A stretch of 5,702 bases of DNA, taken from NCBI GenBank assembly GCA_027001105.1, contig JALTMZ010000092.1:1-5702 (forward strand). The letters are read 5' to 3'. The translations under genes were made by a program, and so were the position numbers. Source of the DNA: Thermococcus sp. Lineage in GTDB: Archaea; Methanobacteriota_B; Thermococci; Thermococcales; Thermococcaceae. Below the pieces are notes generated by a model. It saw only the letters and a list, made by a program, of their open reading frames with translations. It was not told where the DNA came from and did not search any database. Shown piece after piece: positions 1-5,642 of this stretch. Numbering within the stretch: position 1 is the stretch's first letter; each line of letters opens with the position of its first letter.

Positions 1-356
1 ATGAATATCCTCCTTGTTCCGGTTGGTTTAAGTATAATAATCTCCTTTAGATCCTCATATTCATCTCTTGATATCAGTCTCCTGCTTTTGAGATAATTAA
101 TTACGTTTCTAAGTGCTTTGCATAGGTTACGCTTGTAATCCTCCTTTCTCAGAGCAGTTTCCAAATCCTCAAGGTCATCTATGCTGTATTTATCAAAGAG
201 CCTTTCTAAAGCACGCAGGTAGTCTTTCGTTGTGTGTTCGCTTATCTTGAAGGAGAGCCATTCTGAGAACTGCTTTTTGTTAGTACTCCACAGATAACTG
301 AGCTTTAGCCTGCCACGCCGCGGGCCCGGGTTCAAATCCCGGCCACCGCACCACAA
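1..356 (-). CDS. int: SSV/TKV-type tyrosine integrase, N-terminal part, truncated by the window edge
   Basis: An open frame on the minus strand gives 118 residues and continues past position 1. From a TTG at 356-354 it reads MWCGGRDLNPGPRRG, then residues 28-110 form a charged helical core-binding (SAM-like) domain, including FSEWLSFKISEHTTKDYLRALERLF in two overlapping stretches. The catalytic Arg/His/Tyr domain would lie outside the window. The W-C-G-x-R-D-L-N-P start is known from thermococcal SSV-type integrases and arises because the gene is read antisense through the tRNA attachment site, as seen here at 308-353. The frame has a stop about 30 bases above the TTG, and I see no clear TATA box or good ribosome binding site. 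This is what is expected of the int(C) part of an integrase split by integration. Whether TTG is a real start is uncertain. No frameshift or stop is visible in the 118 residues. Confidence 0.85.
   Translation of the reverse strand, partial: MWCGGRDLNPGPRRGRLKLSYLWSTNKKQFSEWLSFKISEHTTKDYLRALERLFDKYSIDDLEDLETALRKEDYKRNLCKALRNVINYLKSRRLISRDEYEDLKEIIILKPTGTRRIF
308..353 (+). other. Attachment site: 3' half of tRNA-Gly(GCC)
   Basis: These 46 bases fold as the 3' half of a tRNA: anticodon loop CTGCCAC at 310-316 with anticodon GCC at 312-314, 3' anticodon stem 317-321, four-base variable region, T stem 326-330/338-342 around the loop TTCAAAT (331-337), acceptor strand CCACCGC (343-349), discriminator A350 and encoded CCA (351-353). 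There is no 5' half: upstream bases 305-307 do not pair with the anticodon stem and no D arm or GCGGTGG acceptor strand precedes it. It is therefore not a functional tRNA gene but the duplicated att core left at one border of an integrated element. The full tRNA-Gly should stand at the other border, to the left of the window. Confidence 0.85.
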
Positions 357-438
357 ACTTTTCTGAGAAGACCTGATTGAAGTTCAGGTATTTCATGCAA
401 AGTTTTTGCTCAAAGTCAAAACTCCACATGTTAAGAGA

Positions 439-457
439 TTAAAATCAAAAAGAGAAA
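439..457 (-). terminator. T-rich tract after uridine phosphorylase
   Basis: Immediately after the minus-strand stop (460-458) the transcript would read TTTCTCTTTTTGATTTTAA. Thermococcales RNA polymerase terminates on U-rich stretches without needing a hairpin, and no hairpin is seen. The rest of the gene-free stretch 357-438 holds nothing I can name; it should be host sequence downstream of the tRNA-Gly target. Confidence 0.5.
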
Positions 458-1288
458 CTAAAGCTTCCTCAAGCTTGGGAACCAGTATTTCTTTCCTTTT
501 TTCTCCTTCTCTTCATCCCACTCCGCCAAAATTTTTACGGCTTCACTTGCAACTAATGCTGCCTCTTTCTCCCCAGCTTTTCCAAATTCATTGGTGACTC
601 TATTCGCAAAGACTGCACATACACAGCCAGCCCTGAGACCATAGATGTTAGCCAATGTAAAGAGTGTCGCCGCTTCCATTTCAAAGTTTGTGACTTTCGC
701 CTGTCTTAAATCATCAATCAGATGCTTTGCAAAGCTTGGGAAATAACCATTTAATCCCGGTCTTGCCTGACCAACATAGAAGCTGTCAGTTGATGCTGTA
801 ATTCCCACATGATAGCGAACTCCTAATGTCTCAGCGGCTTCAATCAATGCCAAGGTCACTTCATAATCTGCACTCGCTGGATATTCAACCCTAACGTACT
901 GCTTTGATGTTCCCTCCAACCTAACGGCAGCTTTTGCAATGATCAAGTCACCAATCTCTATTCCTGGCTGAATTGCTCCAGTTGAACCGACCCTTATGAA
1001 TGTGTCAGCCCCTATAGCTGCCAATTCTTCAATTGCTATTGCCGTAGAAGGCCCTCCAATTCCCGTTGAAGTTACACTTATTGGAACTCCCTTGTATTTT
1101 CCAGTATGAGTCCGATACTCCCTGTGGAAGGCTATTTCCTTCGCCTCATCCCACAGGGCACTTATTTTAGGCACCCTCTCTGGATCTCCAGGCAATAGAA
1201 CGTATCTTGCCACATCCCCTGGCTTGCAGGCTATATGGTATTGGTATCCTTCTTCGGTTTGGGGTCTATCTGCGGATACGAACTTCAT
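458..1288 (-). CDS. udp: Uridine phosphorylase
   Basis: This 276-residue protein belongs to the PNP/UDP phosphorylase family (NP-I fold) and would cleave uridine with phosphate to uracil and ribose-1-phosphate in the cytoplasm, for pyrimidine salvage. Visible motifs are the phosphate loop LPGDPERV (32-39, with Arg38), STGIGGPS (74-81), the phosphate and ribose site RVGSTGA (99-105), GQARP (173-177), whose Gln174 and Arg176 match the uracil-recognising Gln/Arg pair of Escherichia coli Udp, and the ribose-binding segment NFEMEAA (201-207). That Gln/Arg pair favours uridine over purine nucleosides. The length is slightly above the bacterial enzyme (about 250) because of a charged C-terminal tail. 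The ATG at 1288-1286 is fixed by GGTGAT six bases upstream. It is transcribed divergently from the PLP enzyme gene and looks monocistronic. In archaea the exact nucleoside range can be broader than the name implies. Confidence 0.93.
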   Translation of the reverse strand: MKFVSADRPQTEEGYQYHIACKPGDVARYVLLPGDPERVPKISALWDEAKEIAFHREYRTHTGKYKGVPISVTSTGIGGPSTAIAIEELAAIGADTFIRVGSTGAIQPGIEIGDLIIAKAAVRLEGTSKQYVRVEYPASADYEVTLALIEAAETLGVRYHVGITASTDSFYVGQARPGLNGYFPSFAKHLIDDLRQAKVTNFEMEAATLFTLANIYGLRAGCVCAVFANRVTNEFGKAGEKEAALVASEAVKILAEWDEEKEKKGKKYWFPSLRKL

Positions 1289-1293
1289 CTGCC

Positions 1294-1299
1294 ATCACC
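1294..1299 (-). promoter_or_regulatory. Ribosome binding site of udp
   Basis: On the minus strand GGTGAT lies five bases before the ATG at 1288, the typical Thermococcales sequence and spacing. It supports that start. Confidence 0.75.
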
Positions 1300-1310
1300 T
1301 TATCATAAGC

Positions 1311-1331
1311 TTTGCAAAAAGCAAATAAAAG
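1311..1331. promoter_or_regulatory. Shared AT-rich divergent promoter region with inverted repeat
   Basis: Between the two divergent genes the sequence has a perfect 5-bp inverted repeat, TTTGC (1311-1315) and GCAAA (1321-1325), around AAAAA. The overlapping AT-rich stretch at 1323-1330 reads TTTTATTT on the minus strand and can serve as the TATA box of udp, putting transcription start near 1302 and leaving a leader of about 14 bases. On the plus strand the same stretch (AAATAAAA) would give a start near 1352 for the PLP gene, but it is a poor TATA match. The assignment is by spacing only. Confidence 0.4.
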
Positions 1332-1350
1332 TCTTCGCATAAATCTTGAT

Positions 1351-1356
1351 GGTGAG
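1351..1356 (+). promoter_or_regulatory. Ribosome binding site deciding the PLP enzyme start
   Basis: GGTGAG stands three bases before the ATG at 1360, slightly close but a good anti-16S match. It argues for the ATG rather than the upstream in-frame TTG at 1312, which has no such site and overlaps the promoter region. Confidence 0.55.
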
Positions 1357-1359
1357 TAC

Positions 1360-2406
1360 ATGCTAAAATGCCAAAAATGCGGGAGAGCTTATGAAAAATT
1401 TCATTTATTTTGTGAATGCGGTGGGCTCCTTGATGTTGTAGTGGAGTTTAAAGGGAGCTTTGAAAGCCTTTTAAAGGAGGAATATTTAGATGTAAGACGT
1501 TACTTGAACTTCTTACCAATCAACGAAAGAGTTCTTCCAAAGTTAGTCCTTCCAATAACCCCAACAGTGGAAATGGATGTCAAAAACGTGAAAGTTCTTT
1601 TCAAGCTTGAATATTTGATGCCCTCAGGCTCATTCAAGGATAGAGGAACTTATGTAACAATCGCAAAGCTGAAAGAAGAAGGAATCAATGAGATAAGTCT
1701 CGACTCTTCAGGGAATGCAGCCATAAGCTTTGCCCTCTTTGGAAAAGCTGAAAGGATTAAAGTCCATGTGTTTATTCCAGAGCATACGAGCGAGGGAAAG
1801 AAAAGGATTTTAAAGCTCTTAGGGGCTGAAGTTCATGAAATCAAAGGCTCAAGGATGAACGTACATTGGAAAGCCCGGGAGTTTAAAGATGCATTTTATA
1901 TTTCACACTGGTATAATCCCTACTTCTTGGAGGGTACAAAAGTTGTTGCATATGAAGTCTTTGAACAAATTGGGGAAGTTGATTATGCCTTAGTTCCAGC
2001 AGGAAGCGGGACATTGTTATTAGGACTGTATAAAGGATTCAAAGAGCTCAAAGATTTCGGAAAAGCCAAAATGCCGAAGCTAATTGCAGTTCAAGCTGAA
2101 GGTTATGAAAGCTTGTGCAAGCGGAGCAAAAGGAAAAGTAAGCTTGCAGAGGGGATAGCAATCCCAGAGCCTCCGAGAAAAGAGCAAATGCTCAAAGTTC
2201 TAAAAGAAACTGAAGGATTCTGCATGTCAGTGGGGGATAGCGAAATAGACAGAGCCCTTGATGACCTCATTTCAATGGGTTTCTTGGTTGAGCCAACCTC
2301 TGCAGTCGTCTTTGCCGCATTTAAGAAACTTCTTGAGAGAGGCGAATTTGAAAAAGGCTCAAAAGTCCTGTTACCTTTAACTGGATCTGGATTAAAGGTA
2401 ATTTAA
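1360..2406 (+). CDS. Threonine synthase-family PLP-dependent enzyme
   Basis: This 348-residue fold-type II pyridoxal-phosphate enzyme is cytoplasmic. An N-terminal rubredoxin-like zinc ribbon (Cys4, Cys7, Cys18, Cys20) is followed by the PLP domain: SGSFKDRG with the Schiff-base Lys93, the substrate and phosphate loop SSGNAA (116-121), the PLP-phosphate loop PAGSGT (213-218), EPTSA (311-315) and the C-terminal LTGSGLK (340-346), which places a serine by the pyridine nitrogen. This order and the zinc ribbon match archaeal threonine synthases, which convert O-phosphohomoserine to threonine. The protein is short for the family (often near 390), its PAGSGT loop differs from the usual GNxGN type, and no homoserine kinase or other threonine gene lies beside it. 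A paralogue with another substrate, for instance of the cysteate synthase or diaminopropionate type, is therefore possible. An in-frame TTG at 1312 would add 16 residues before the zinc ribbon and seems unlikely. Confidence 0.82.
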   Translation: MLKCQKCGRAYEKFHLFCECGGLLDVVVEFKGSFESLLKEEYLDVRRYLNFLPINERVLPKLVLPITPTVEMDVKNVKVLFKLEYLMPSGSFKDRGTYVTIAKLKEEGINEISLDSSGNAAISFALFGKAERIKVHVFIPEHTSEGKKRILKLLGAEVHEIKGSRMNVHWKAREFKDAFYISHWYNPYFLEGTKVVAYEVFEQIGEVDYALVPAGSGTLLLGLYKGFKELKDFGKAKMPKLIAVQAEGYESLCKRSKRKSKLAEGIAIPEPPRKEQMLKVLKETEGFCMSVGDSEIDRALDDLISMGFLVEPTSAVVFAAFKKLLERGEFEKGSKVLLPLTGSGLKVI

Positions 2407-2461
2407 CACATCTCCCCTTGAAGAACTAAGTGGAAATATTTTAGAAAAAGACGCACTCTCG

Positions 2462-2510
2462 GAAAATAGAAAAAGATAAACAAATTCTGATCAAATTTTG
2501 CTTGGCAAAA
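2462..2510 (-). terminator. Hairpin and T-rich tract downstream of the tRNA pair
   Basis: Seven bases past the tRNA-Cys CCA, the minus-strand transcript can form a 6-bp hairpin from the repeat TTTTGC (2496-2501) and GCAAAA (2505-2510) with a three-base loop. It then runs through a T-rich stretch (TTTATCTTTTTCTATTTTCC, 2481-2462). This is a reasonable 3' end for the tRNA transcript. The rest of 2407-2517 holds nothing else I can support, and the PLP gene has only weak plus-strand T runs after its stop. Confidence 0.4.
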
Positions 2511-2517
2511 GTTTATA

Positions 2518-2592
2518 TGGAGCCGGGAGGGGGATTCGAACCCCCGTAAAGGGGATCTGCAGTCCCCCGCCTCACCTCTAGGCTATCCCGGC
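2518..2592 (-). tRNA. tRNA-Cys(GCA)
   Basis: A complete cloverleaf is read on the minus strand: acceptor GCCGGGA paired with TCCCGGC, D arm GCCT/AGGC, anticodon stem GGGGA/TCCCC around the loop CTGCAGA with anticodon GCA, variable region TTTAC, and T stem GGGGG/CCCCC around TTCGAAT. The discriminator is U, the identity base for cysteine, and CCA is encoded (2520-2518). The body is 72 bases without CCA and has no intron. It follows tRNA-Ser by 22 bases and is probably processed from the same transcript. Confidence 0.96.
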
Positions 2593-2614
2593 ATTTAACC
2601 CAGAGAAGCAAGGC

Positions 2615-2701
2615 TGGCGCCGCGGCGGGGATTTGAACCCCGGAGGGACCACGCCCACCGGCTTAGCAGGCCGGCGCCCTACCAGGCTAGGCTACCGCGG
2701 C
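2615..2701 (-). tRNA. tRNA-Ser(GCU)
   Basis: A class II tRNA is read on the minus strand: acceptor GCCGCGG/CCGCGGC, anticodon stem CCGGC/GCCGG around CTGCTAA with anticodon GCT (codons AGC and AGU), the long variable arm expected of tRNA-Ser, T stem CGGGG/CCCCG around TTCAAAT, discriminator G and encoded CCA (2617-2615). It has no intron. It is first in a two-tRNA transcript with tRNA-Cys. Confidence 0.96.
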
Positions 2702-2726
2702 ACGGTTATTACTCATAAGCAGTGGG

Positions 2727-2734
2727 TATTTAAG
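2727..2734 (-). promoter_or_regulatory. TATA box of the tRNA-Ser/tRNA-Cys transcript
   Basis: On the minus strand CTTAAATA is preceded by an A-rich segment (AAAAAG) suitable as BRE. Its centre is about 29 bases from the 5' end of tRNA-Ser, so transcription would begin a few bases before the mature tRNA. No separate TATA box is seen in the 22-base spacer before tRNA-Cys. Confidence 0.65.
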
Positions 2735-2750
2735 CTTTTTGGAGGGGGCA

Positions 2751-2760
2751 ATTATAAATA
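2751..2760 (+). promoter_or_regulatory. TATA box of nreA, implying a leaderless mRNA
   Basis: ATTATAAATA is a good archaeal TATA element. The usual spacing of about 25 bases puts transcription start at about 2779-2782, exactly on the ATG-ATG start pair. The in-frame GTG at 2764 would lie above the transcription start and is rejected for that reason. Confidence 0.6.
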
Positions 2761-2778
2761 CCAGTGCACAAACTAATA

Positions 2779-4005
2779 ATGATGCAGCTCTTTAACTCAA
2801 AGCTATGTGCATTATGCAAAGGTCGTAAACTGCTCTGTGGACGACCCACGTGCCCAATTCTTGAGAGATTCAGGGTAGTCAAGAGTGTCGAGAGAATTGT
2901 GAACAGAAGGGAAATTTTTGGCTCTTCACCGCCAAGCATATTCGTTGGGGAGTTTGGATATCCAAAGGTTAGAATTGGTCCCCTTGTTCCGCCAATTGAA
3001 GGAAATACATCCTATCTTGACAACCCCCTTAAATGGGAAAATAAAACAATAAATGACATTCTTAAATACCGCTCACTTTTGGTTATGGGAGAAACGAAGG
3101 CTGATGTAAAGGTGAGCAAAAGCCAGCGAATTCTGAGCGAAATTCAAGAGTTAGCAATGTCAATAAGACCAGTAGATAGCGAAATTCTTCTCAAGAGGAA
3201 GCCAATTTTAAAAGTTCTACCAAATGAATTTGCCCCGCCAGTTGGGCCAAAGGCTGAACTCTTAGACTTTGAACTTACAGAAAATCCAAGAATCCCAAGG
3301 AAGACCGACTATGTTGTAAGCGATGAACTGAAGGCTGAAGAAGCCATTATGAGGCTCTACAATTGGGGATTTGACGAGTATTACATTATACGATTGCTTT
3401 CAGCTGGTTTGTTGGGGATTAGCAGAAAGCTTGTGCCAACGAGATGGAGCATCACAGCAGTTCAAGACACCATTGGAAAGCATTTGAGAAAAGAGATTCT
3501 AAAATACGACACAATAAACGAGTTCGAGCTTTACTTTTACGAATTCCTTGGGAACAGATACGCTGTGCTTTTGATGCCGGAAAGCTATGCATTTGAGCTC
3601 TTAGAAGTATGGCTTAGGGGTTCGCTGTTTGGAAGCGAAGAGCCTCAAGTGATTCATGACTATGAAGATTGGAGAGGCATCAGAGGCTATGCTGAAGAAA
3701 CAACCGGTGCCTACTATGCGGCTCGCTTAAGTGTCCTTGAATTCCTAAGGAATAGAAGAAGACAAGCGAGGATTTTAGTGTTCAGAGAGGTGACACCAAA
3801 ATATTATGCTCCCGTTGGAGTATGGCAGATTAGATTAGGAGTTAAGAAGGCACTGAAAAACCCAGTTGGGAAATTCAACACACTGCAGGAGGCCTTGAAT
3901 GAAATTAGAAAGCTTTTAGAACATCCTCTTGAGAAATATCTCGAGAAAAGCTGGCTTTTAAAAATGCGGAAAAAGCAGAGGACACTTGATGAATTTTTGA
4001 AATAG
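2779..4005 (+). CDS. nreA: NreA-type DNA repair protein with PCNA-binding C-terminus
   Basis: This 408-residue protein matches the archaeal NreA family (DUF650/DUF651). It has an N-terminal zinc motif of Cys10, Cys13, Cys20 and Cys25 (CALCKGRKLLCGRPTC) and a conserved first domain with FVGEFGYP (55-62) and VRIGPLVPP (64-72). The second domain contains PTRWSITAVQD (220-230), and the last nine residues, QRTLDEFLK (400-408), form a PIP-box-like peptide of the Q-x-x-L/M-x-x-F type. Family knowledge: NreA interacts with PCNA and has been linked to resistance to DNA-crosslinking damage in haloarchaea; its biochemical activity is not settled. The start is taken at the first of two adjacent ATGs (2779, 2782) because of the TATA spacing; an in-frame GTG at 2764 would add five residues. 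It ends three bases from the convergent gene at 4009. Confidence 0.9.
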   Translation: MMQLFNSKLCALCKGRKLLCGRPTCPILERFRVVKSVERIVNRREIFGSSPPSIFVGEFGYPKVRIGPLVPPIEGNTSYLDNPLKWENKTINDILKYRSLLVMGETKADVKVSKSQRILSEIQELAMSIRPVDSEILLKRKPILKVLPNEFAPPVGPKAELLDFELTENPRIPRKTDYVVSDELKAEEAIMRLYNWGFDEYYIIRLLSAGLLGISRKLVPTRWSITAVQDTIGKHLRKEILKYDTINEFELYFYEFLGNRYAVLLMPESYAFELLEVWLRGSLFGSEEPQVIHDYEDWRGIRGYAEETTGAYYAARLSVLEFLRNRRRQARILVFREVTPKYYAPVGVWQIRLGVKKALKNPVGKFNTLQEALNEIRKLLEHPLEKYLEKSWLLKMRKKQRTLDEFLK

Positions 4006-4008
4006 TGA

Positions 4009-5028
4009 TCATCTGTTGGGTAAAATGGCTATTCTAATGCTGGGTTCTGCTCTTGCTTCCAGGTTTATATTTCGAATATCTGGAGGAAATTGAAGAGGCA
4101 GAAACGGCTCGGTGAAATACAAAACTATGAACTCCTGTATGCGACCTAAAGTTTCTGCTTCTGGTATCCTCAGCTCTCCAGGTATTGAGATCTCTTGATT
4201 TCTGTATAGATATCCATAGTAAACAAAAGTGTCATTGTTTATAGGCACCTGCTTATAATTCAGCATTGCCACAAGGGCAAAGGTCTGAATGTTCCTCTCT
4301 CTATTCCCAAGATTTATGTAGTATTTAATACTTCCTGAAACATTTTCCCTGAGCCATGCTATATTGCTACACGGTGTTTTTGTGACAAGTAACCCACCAA
4401 TCGTATCGTTTTTAACATTCTTGCATACAATCGGAGGCTTATTAAATGTTGGCATCTTGTATAATGGTCTGCCAGAAATTACTTGAATCCTTACACCCCC
4501 CATCATTGAAAAATCTGTTGAAAGCCGATATTTATCAGAAAGATTATGATTATATGGATCAAGAAAAACGCCAATGAATACATCATGATAACCCTCACTC
4601 AAGTTCTCAATTCTAATCTTCAGAAATCTATATTCCATAGGACCTAACCTTACCATATGAGTGAGGTTCAATTTTCCATCCGCATAAAATGGAACTTGAA
4701 TATAATCAACCAAAACAAAGACAAGATACTCATTGGAGGAATTTATAGCATTCGCTATAAACAGATATTTTTCGAACGTACCATTTACTCTAAAAACACG
4801 TGTTTTAACTGCTCCTCCAAAGTACTGGGGTCTATCAAACAATCCTACACCGAAACTTTCACGAACTGGGATATCCTCTGGGGATAACACTCCACTAAAC
4901 CCACTTTCACTAACTTCCATTCTCCATTGGGGTACACTAGTATGGTCTTGATAGAAGTAATAGTGATAGTAGGTGAAAATAGAAAGAAAGAAAAATAAAA
5001 CTAACACTATCTTTATCTTTTTATTCAT
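4009..5028 (-). CDS. Membrane-anchored, sequon-rich extracellular protein of unknown family
   Basis: I do not recognise this 339-residue protein. Residues 1-4 are basic (MNKK), residues 5-20 form a hydrophobic helix, and an unusual Tyr/His/Phe run follows (20-26). There is no clear cleavage site, so it is probably an N-terminal anchor with the rest outside the cell. The remainder is beta-rich. Eight N-x-S/T sequons (Asn 82, 96, 121, 142, 162, 207, 229, 255) fit a glycosylated surface protein. The only two cysteines, 202 and 220, could form a disulfide. Two segments look alike: residues 87-157 with DYIQVPF and 236-310 with NYKQVPI, each followed by a strand pair and a hydrophobic strand ending near Leu-Asp-Pro or Thr-Glu-Pro. 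This suggests a duplicated beta-sandwich. The gene begins 9 bases after the small secreted protein, with GAGGTGG four bases before the ATG. Role in binding, maturation or anchoring of that partner is inference. Confidence 0.8.
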   Translation of the reverse strand: MNKKIKIVLVLFFFLSIFTYYHYYFYQDHTSVPQWRMEVSESGFSGVLSPEDIPVRESFGVGLFDRPQYFGGAVKTRVFRVNGTFEKYLFIANAINSSNEYLVFVLVDYIQVPFYADGKLNLTHMVRLGPMEYRFLKIRIENLSEGYHDVFIGVFLDPYNHNLSDKYRLSTDFSMMGGVRIQVISGRPLYKMPTFNKPPIVCKNVKNDTIGGLLVTKTPCSNIAWLRENVSGSIKYYINLGNRERNIQTFALVAMLNYKQVPINNDTFVYYGYLYRNQEISIPGELRIPEAETLGRIQEFIVLYFTEPFLPLQFPPDIRNINLEARAEPSIRIAILPNR

Positions 5029-5032
5029 CTAA

Positions 5033-5039
5033 CCACCTC
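5033..5039 (-). promoter_or_regulatory. Ribosome binding site overlapping the upstream stop codon
   Basis: GAGGTGG on the minus strand stands four bases before the ATG at 5028 and shares two bases with the TGA (5040-5038) of the preceding gene. The arrangement suggests translational coupling of the two secreted proteins. Confidence 0.7.
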
Positions 5040-5595
5040 AACAGGTGCAACTGTCTTCTGTCACTGGATACCAATTAACTACAGAGTTTGCTTCGAACCA
5101 ATGATTACTACGTGCAAAGTATTCTCCTCCACCATAACTGGTACCAGCCCAGTATATATTTGCATCCGAATCATTGTATTTATCCACTTGGTTCCAGTAT
5201 ATTTGTTGCCAATTATCTCCAATCTTTTTCCATACTCTGGTTCTAAGTCCAATGCGCTGTATATCAGCAGGATATCCATTATCTTCCCATCTAGACCTTG
5301 AATAGGCATAGAGAACTGGATATGCACTTAGACCAGAGACACGACGTACTAAATTCGTAGCTGCCGTCCAGATCATCTCCCTTGGAGGGGGGTAGTCATC
5401 TTCCAGCGGTAAGAATCCCTTACTATTCTTAACACTCACGATTTTTACTTTTACATCTCCTTGATCAAATTTCACTGTATTCTCATCGATATCTTTTTTA
5501 CTGAACTCATTGGAATTCTCTGCGTTAACTAGGCCCACTCCTAAAAAACCAAAAACCAACAACCCAATTATGCCCAACACTACCCACTTTTGCAT
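5038..5595 (-). CDS. Small secreted Trp-rich protein ending in Cys-Thr-Cys, unknown family
   Basis: I do not recognise this 185-residue protein. Residues 1-25 are a typical Sec signal peptide: MQKW, a hydrophobic core, and a cleavage site VNA-EN after Ala25. A polar segment (26-75) follows, then a domain rich in aromatics (about 76-180, with all seven non-signal tryptophans) of predicted beta character, with alternating aromatic and polar residues such as LYAYSRSRW, LRTRVWKK and YFARSNHWFEANS. The only cysteines in the protein are 183 and 185, in the last three residues (Cys-Thr-Cys). Such a terminal pair could bind metal, form a strained disulfide or be modified. The ATG at 5595 follows a run of eight G at ribosome-binding distance and fits the signal peptide start. 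It is first in an operon with the membrane-anchored gene. Effector, toxin or adhesion roles are possible, but nothing in the sequence decides. Confidence 0.8.
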   Translation of the reverse strand: MQKWVVLGIIGLLVFGFLGVGLVNAENSNEFSKKDIDENTVKFDQGDVKVKIVSVKNSKGFLPLEDDYPPPREMIWTAATNLVRRVSGLSAYPVLYAYSRSRWEDNGYPADIQRIGLRTRVWKKIGDNWQQIYWNQVDKYNDSDANIYWAGTSYGGGEYFARSNHWFEANSVVNWYPVTEDSCTC

Positions 5596-5598
5596 TCG

Positions 5599-5606
5599 CC
5601 CCCCCC
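5599..5606 (-). promoter_or_regulatory. G8 homopolymer at the ribosome-binding position
   Basis: Eight consecutive G on the minus strand end three bases before the ATG at 5595, where a GGTGAT-type site would normally stand. The run can pair only partly with the 16S rRNA 3' end. A homopolymer of this length can vary by slippage, which would alter spacing but not the reading frame. Confidence 0.6.
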
Positions 5607-5642
5607 AACGAAGGAAACATTCAAAATTAATTAAGATGAAGT

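Noticed and set aside
308..353. Functional tRNA-Gly gene
   Set aside because: There is no 5' acceptor strand or D arm upstream, so only the 3' half is present.
406..597. Plus-strand open frame of 63 codons
   Set aside because: It overlaps the 3' end of udp in antisense and has low-complexity Ser/Pro/Leu composition without a ribosome binding site.
1312..1359. TTG at 1312 as start of the PLP enzyme
   Set aside because: It lies within the divergent promoter and lacks a ribosome binding site, whereas ATG 1360 has GGTGAG and begins directly before the zinc ribbon as in the family.
2730..2939. Minus-strand open frame across the nreA start
   Set aside because: It is antisense to the conserved zinc motif of nreA and covers both promoters.
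4657..4951. Two plus-strand open frames inside the membrane protein gene
   Set aside because: Both are antisense to the anchored protein, whose signal and sequon pattern are coherent; neither shows a start signal.
5079..5327. Open frames on both strands within the small secreted protein gene
   Set aside because: They overlap the aromatic domain of a gene with a clear promoter and signal peptide, and have no start signals of their own.
5038..5595. Lactococcin 972-like bacteriocin
   Set aside because: The Trp- and Gly-rich secreted domain and adjacent membrane gene recall that type, but the protein is much longer, the motif order does not match and no ABC exporter is present.
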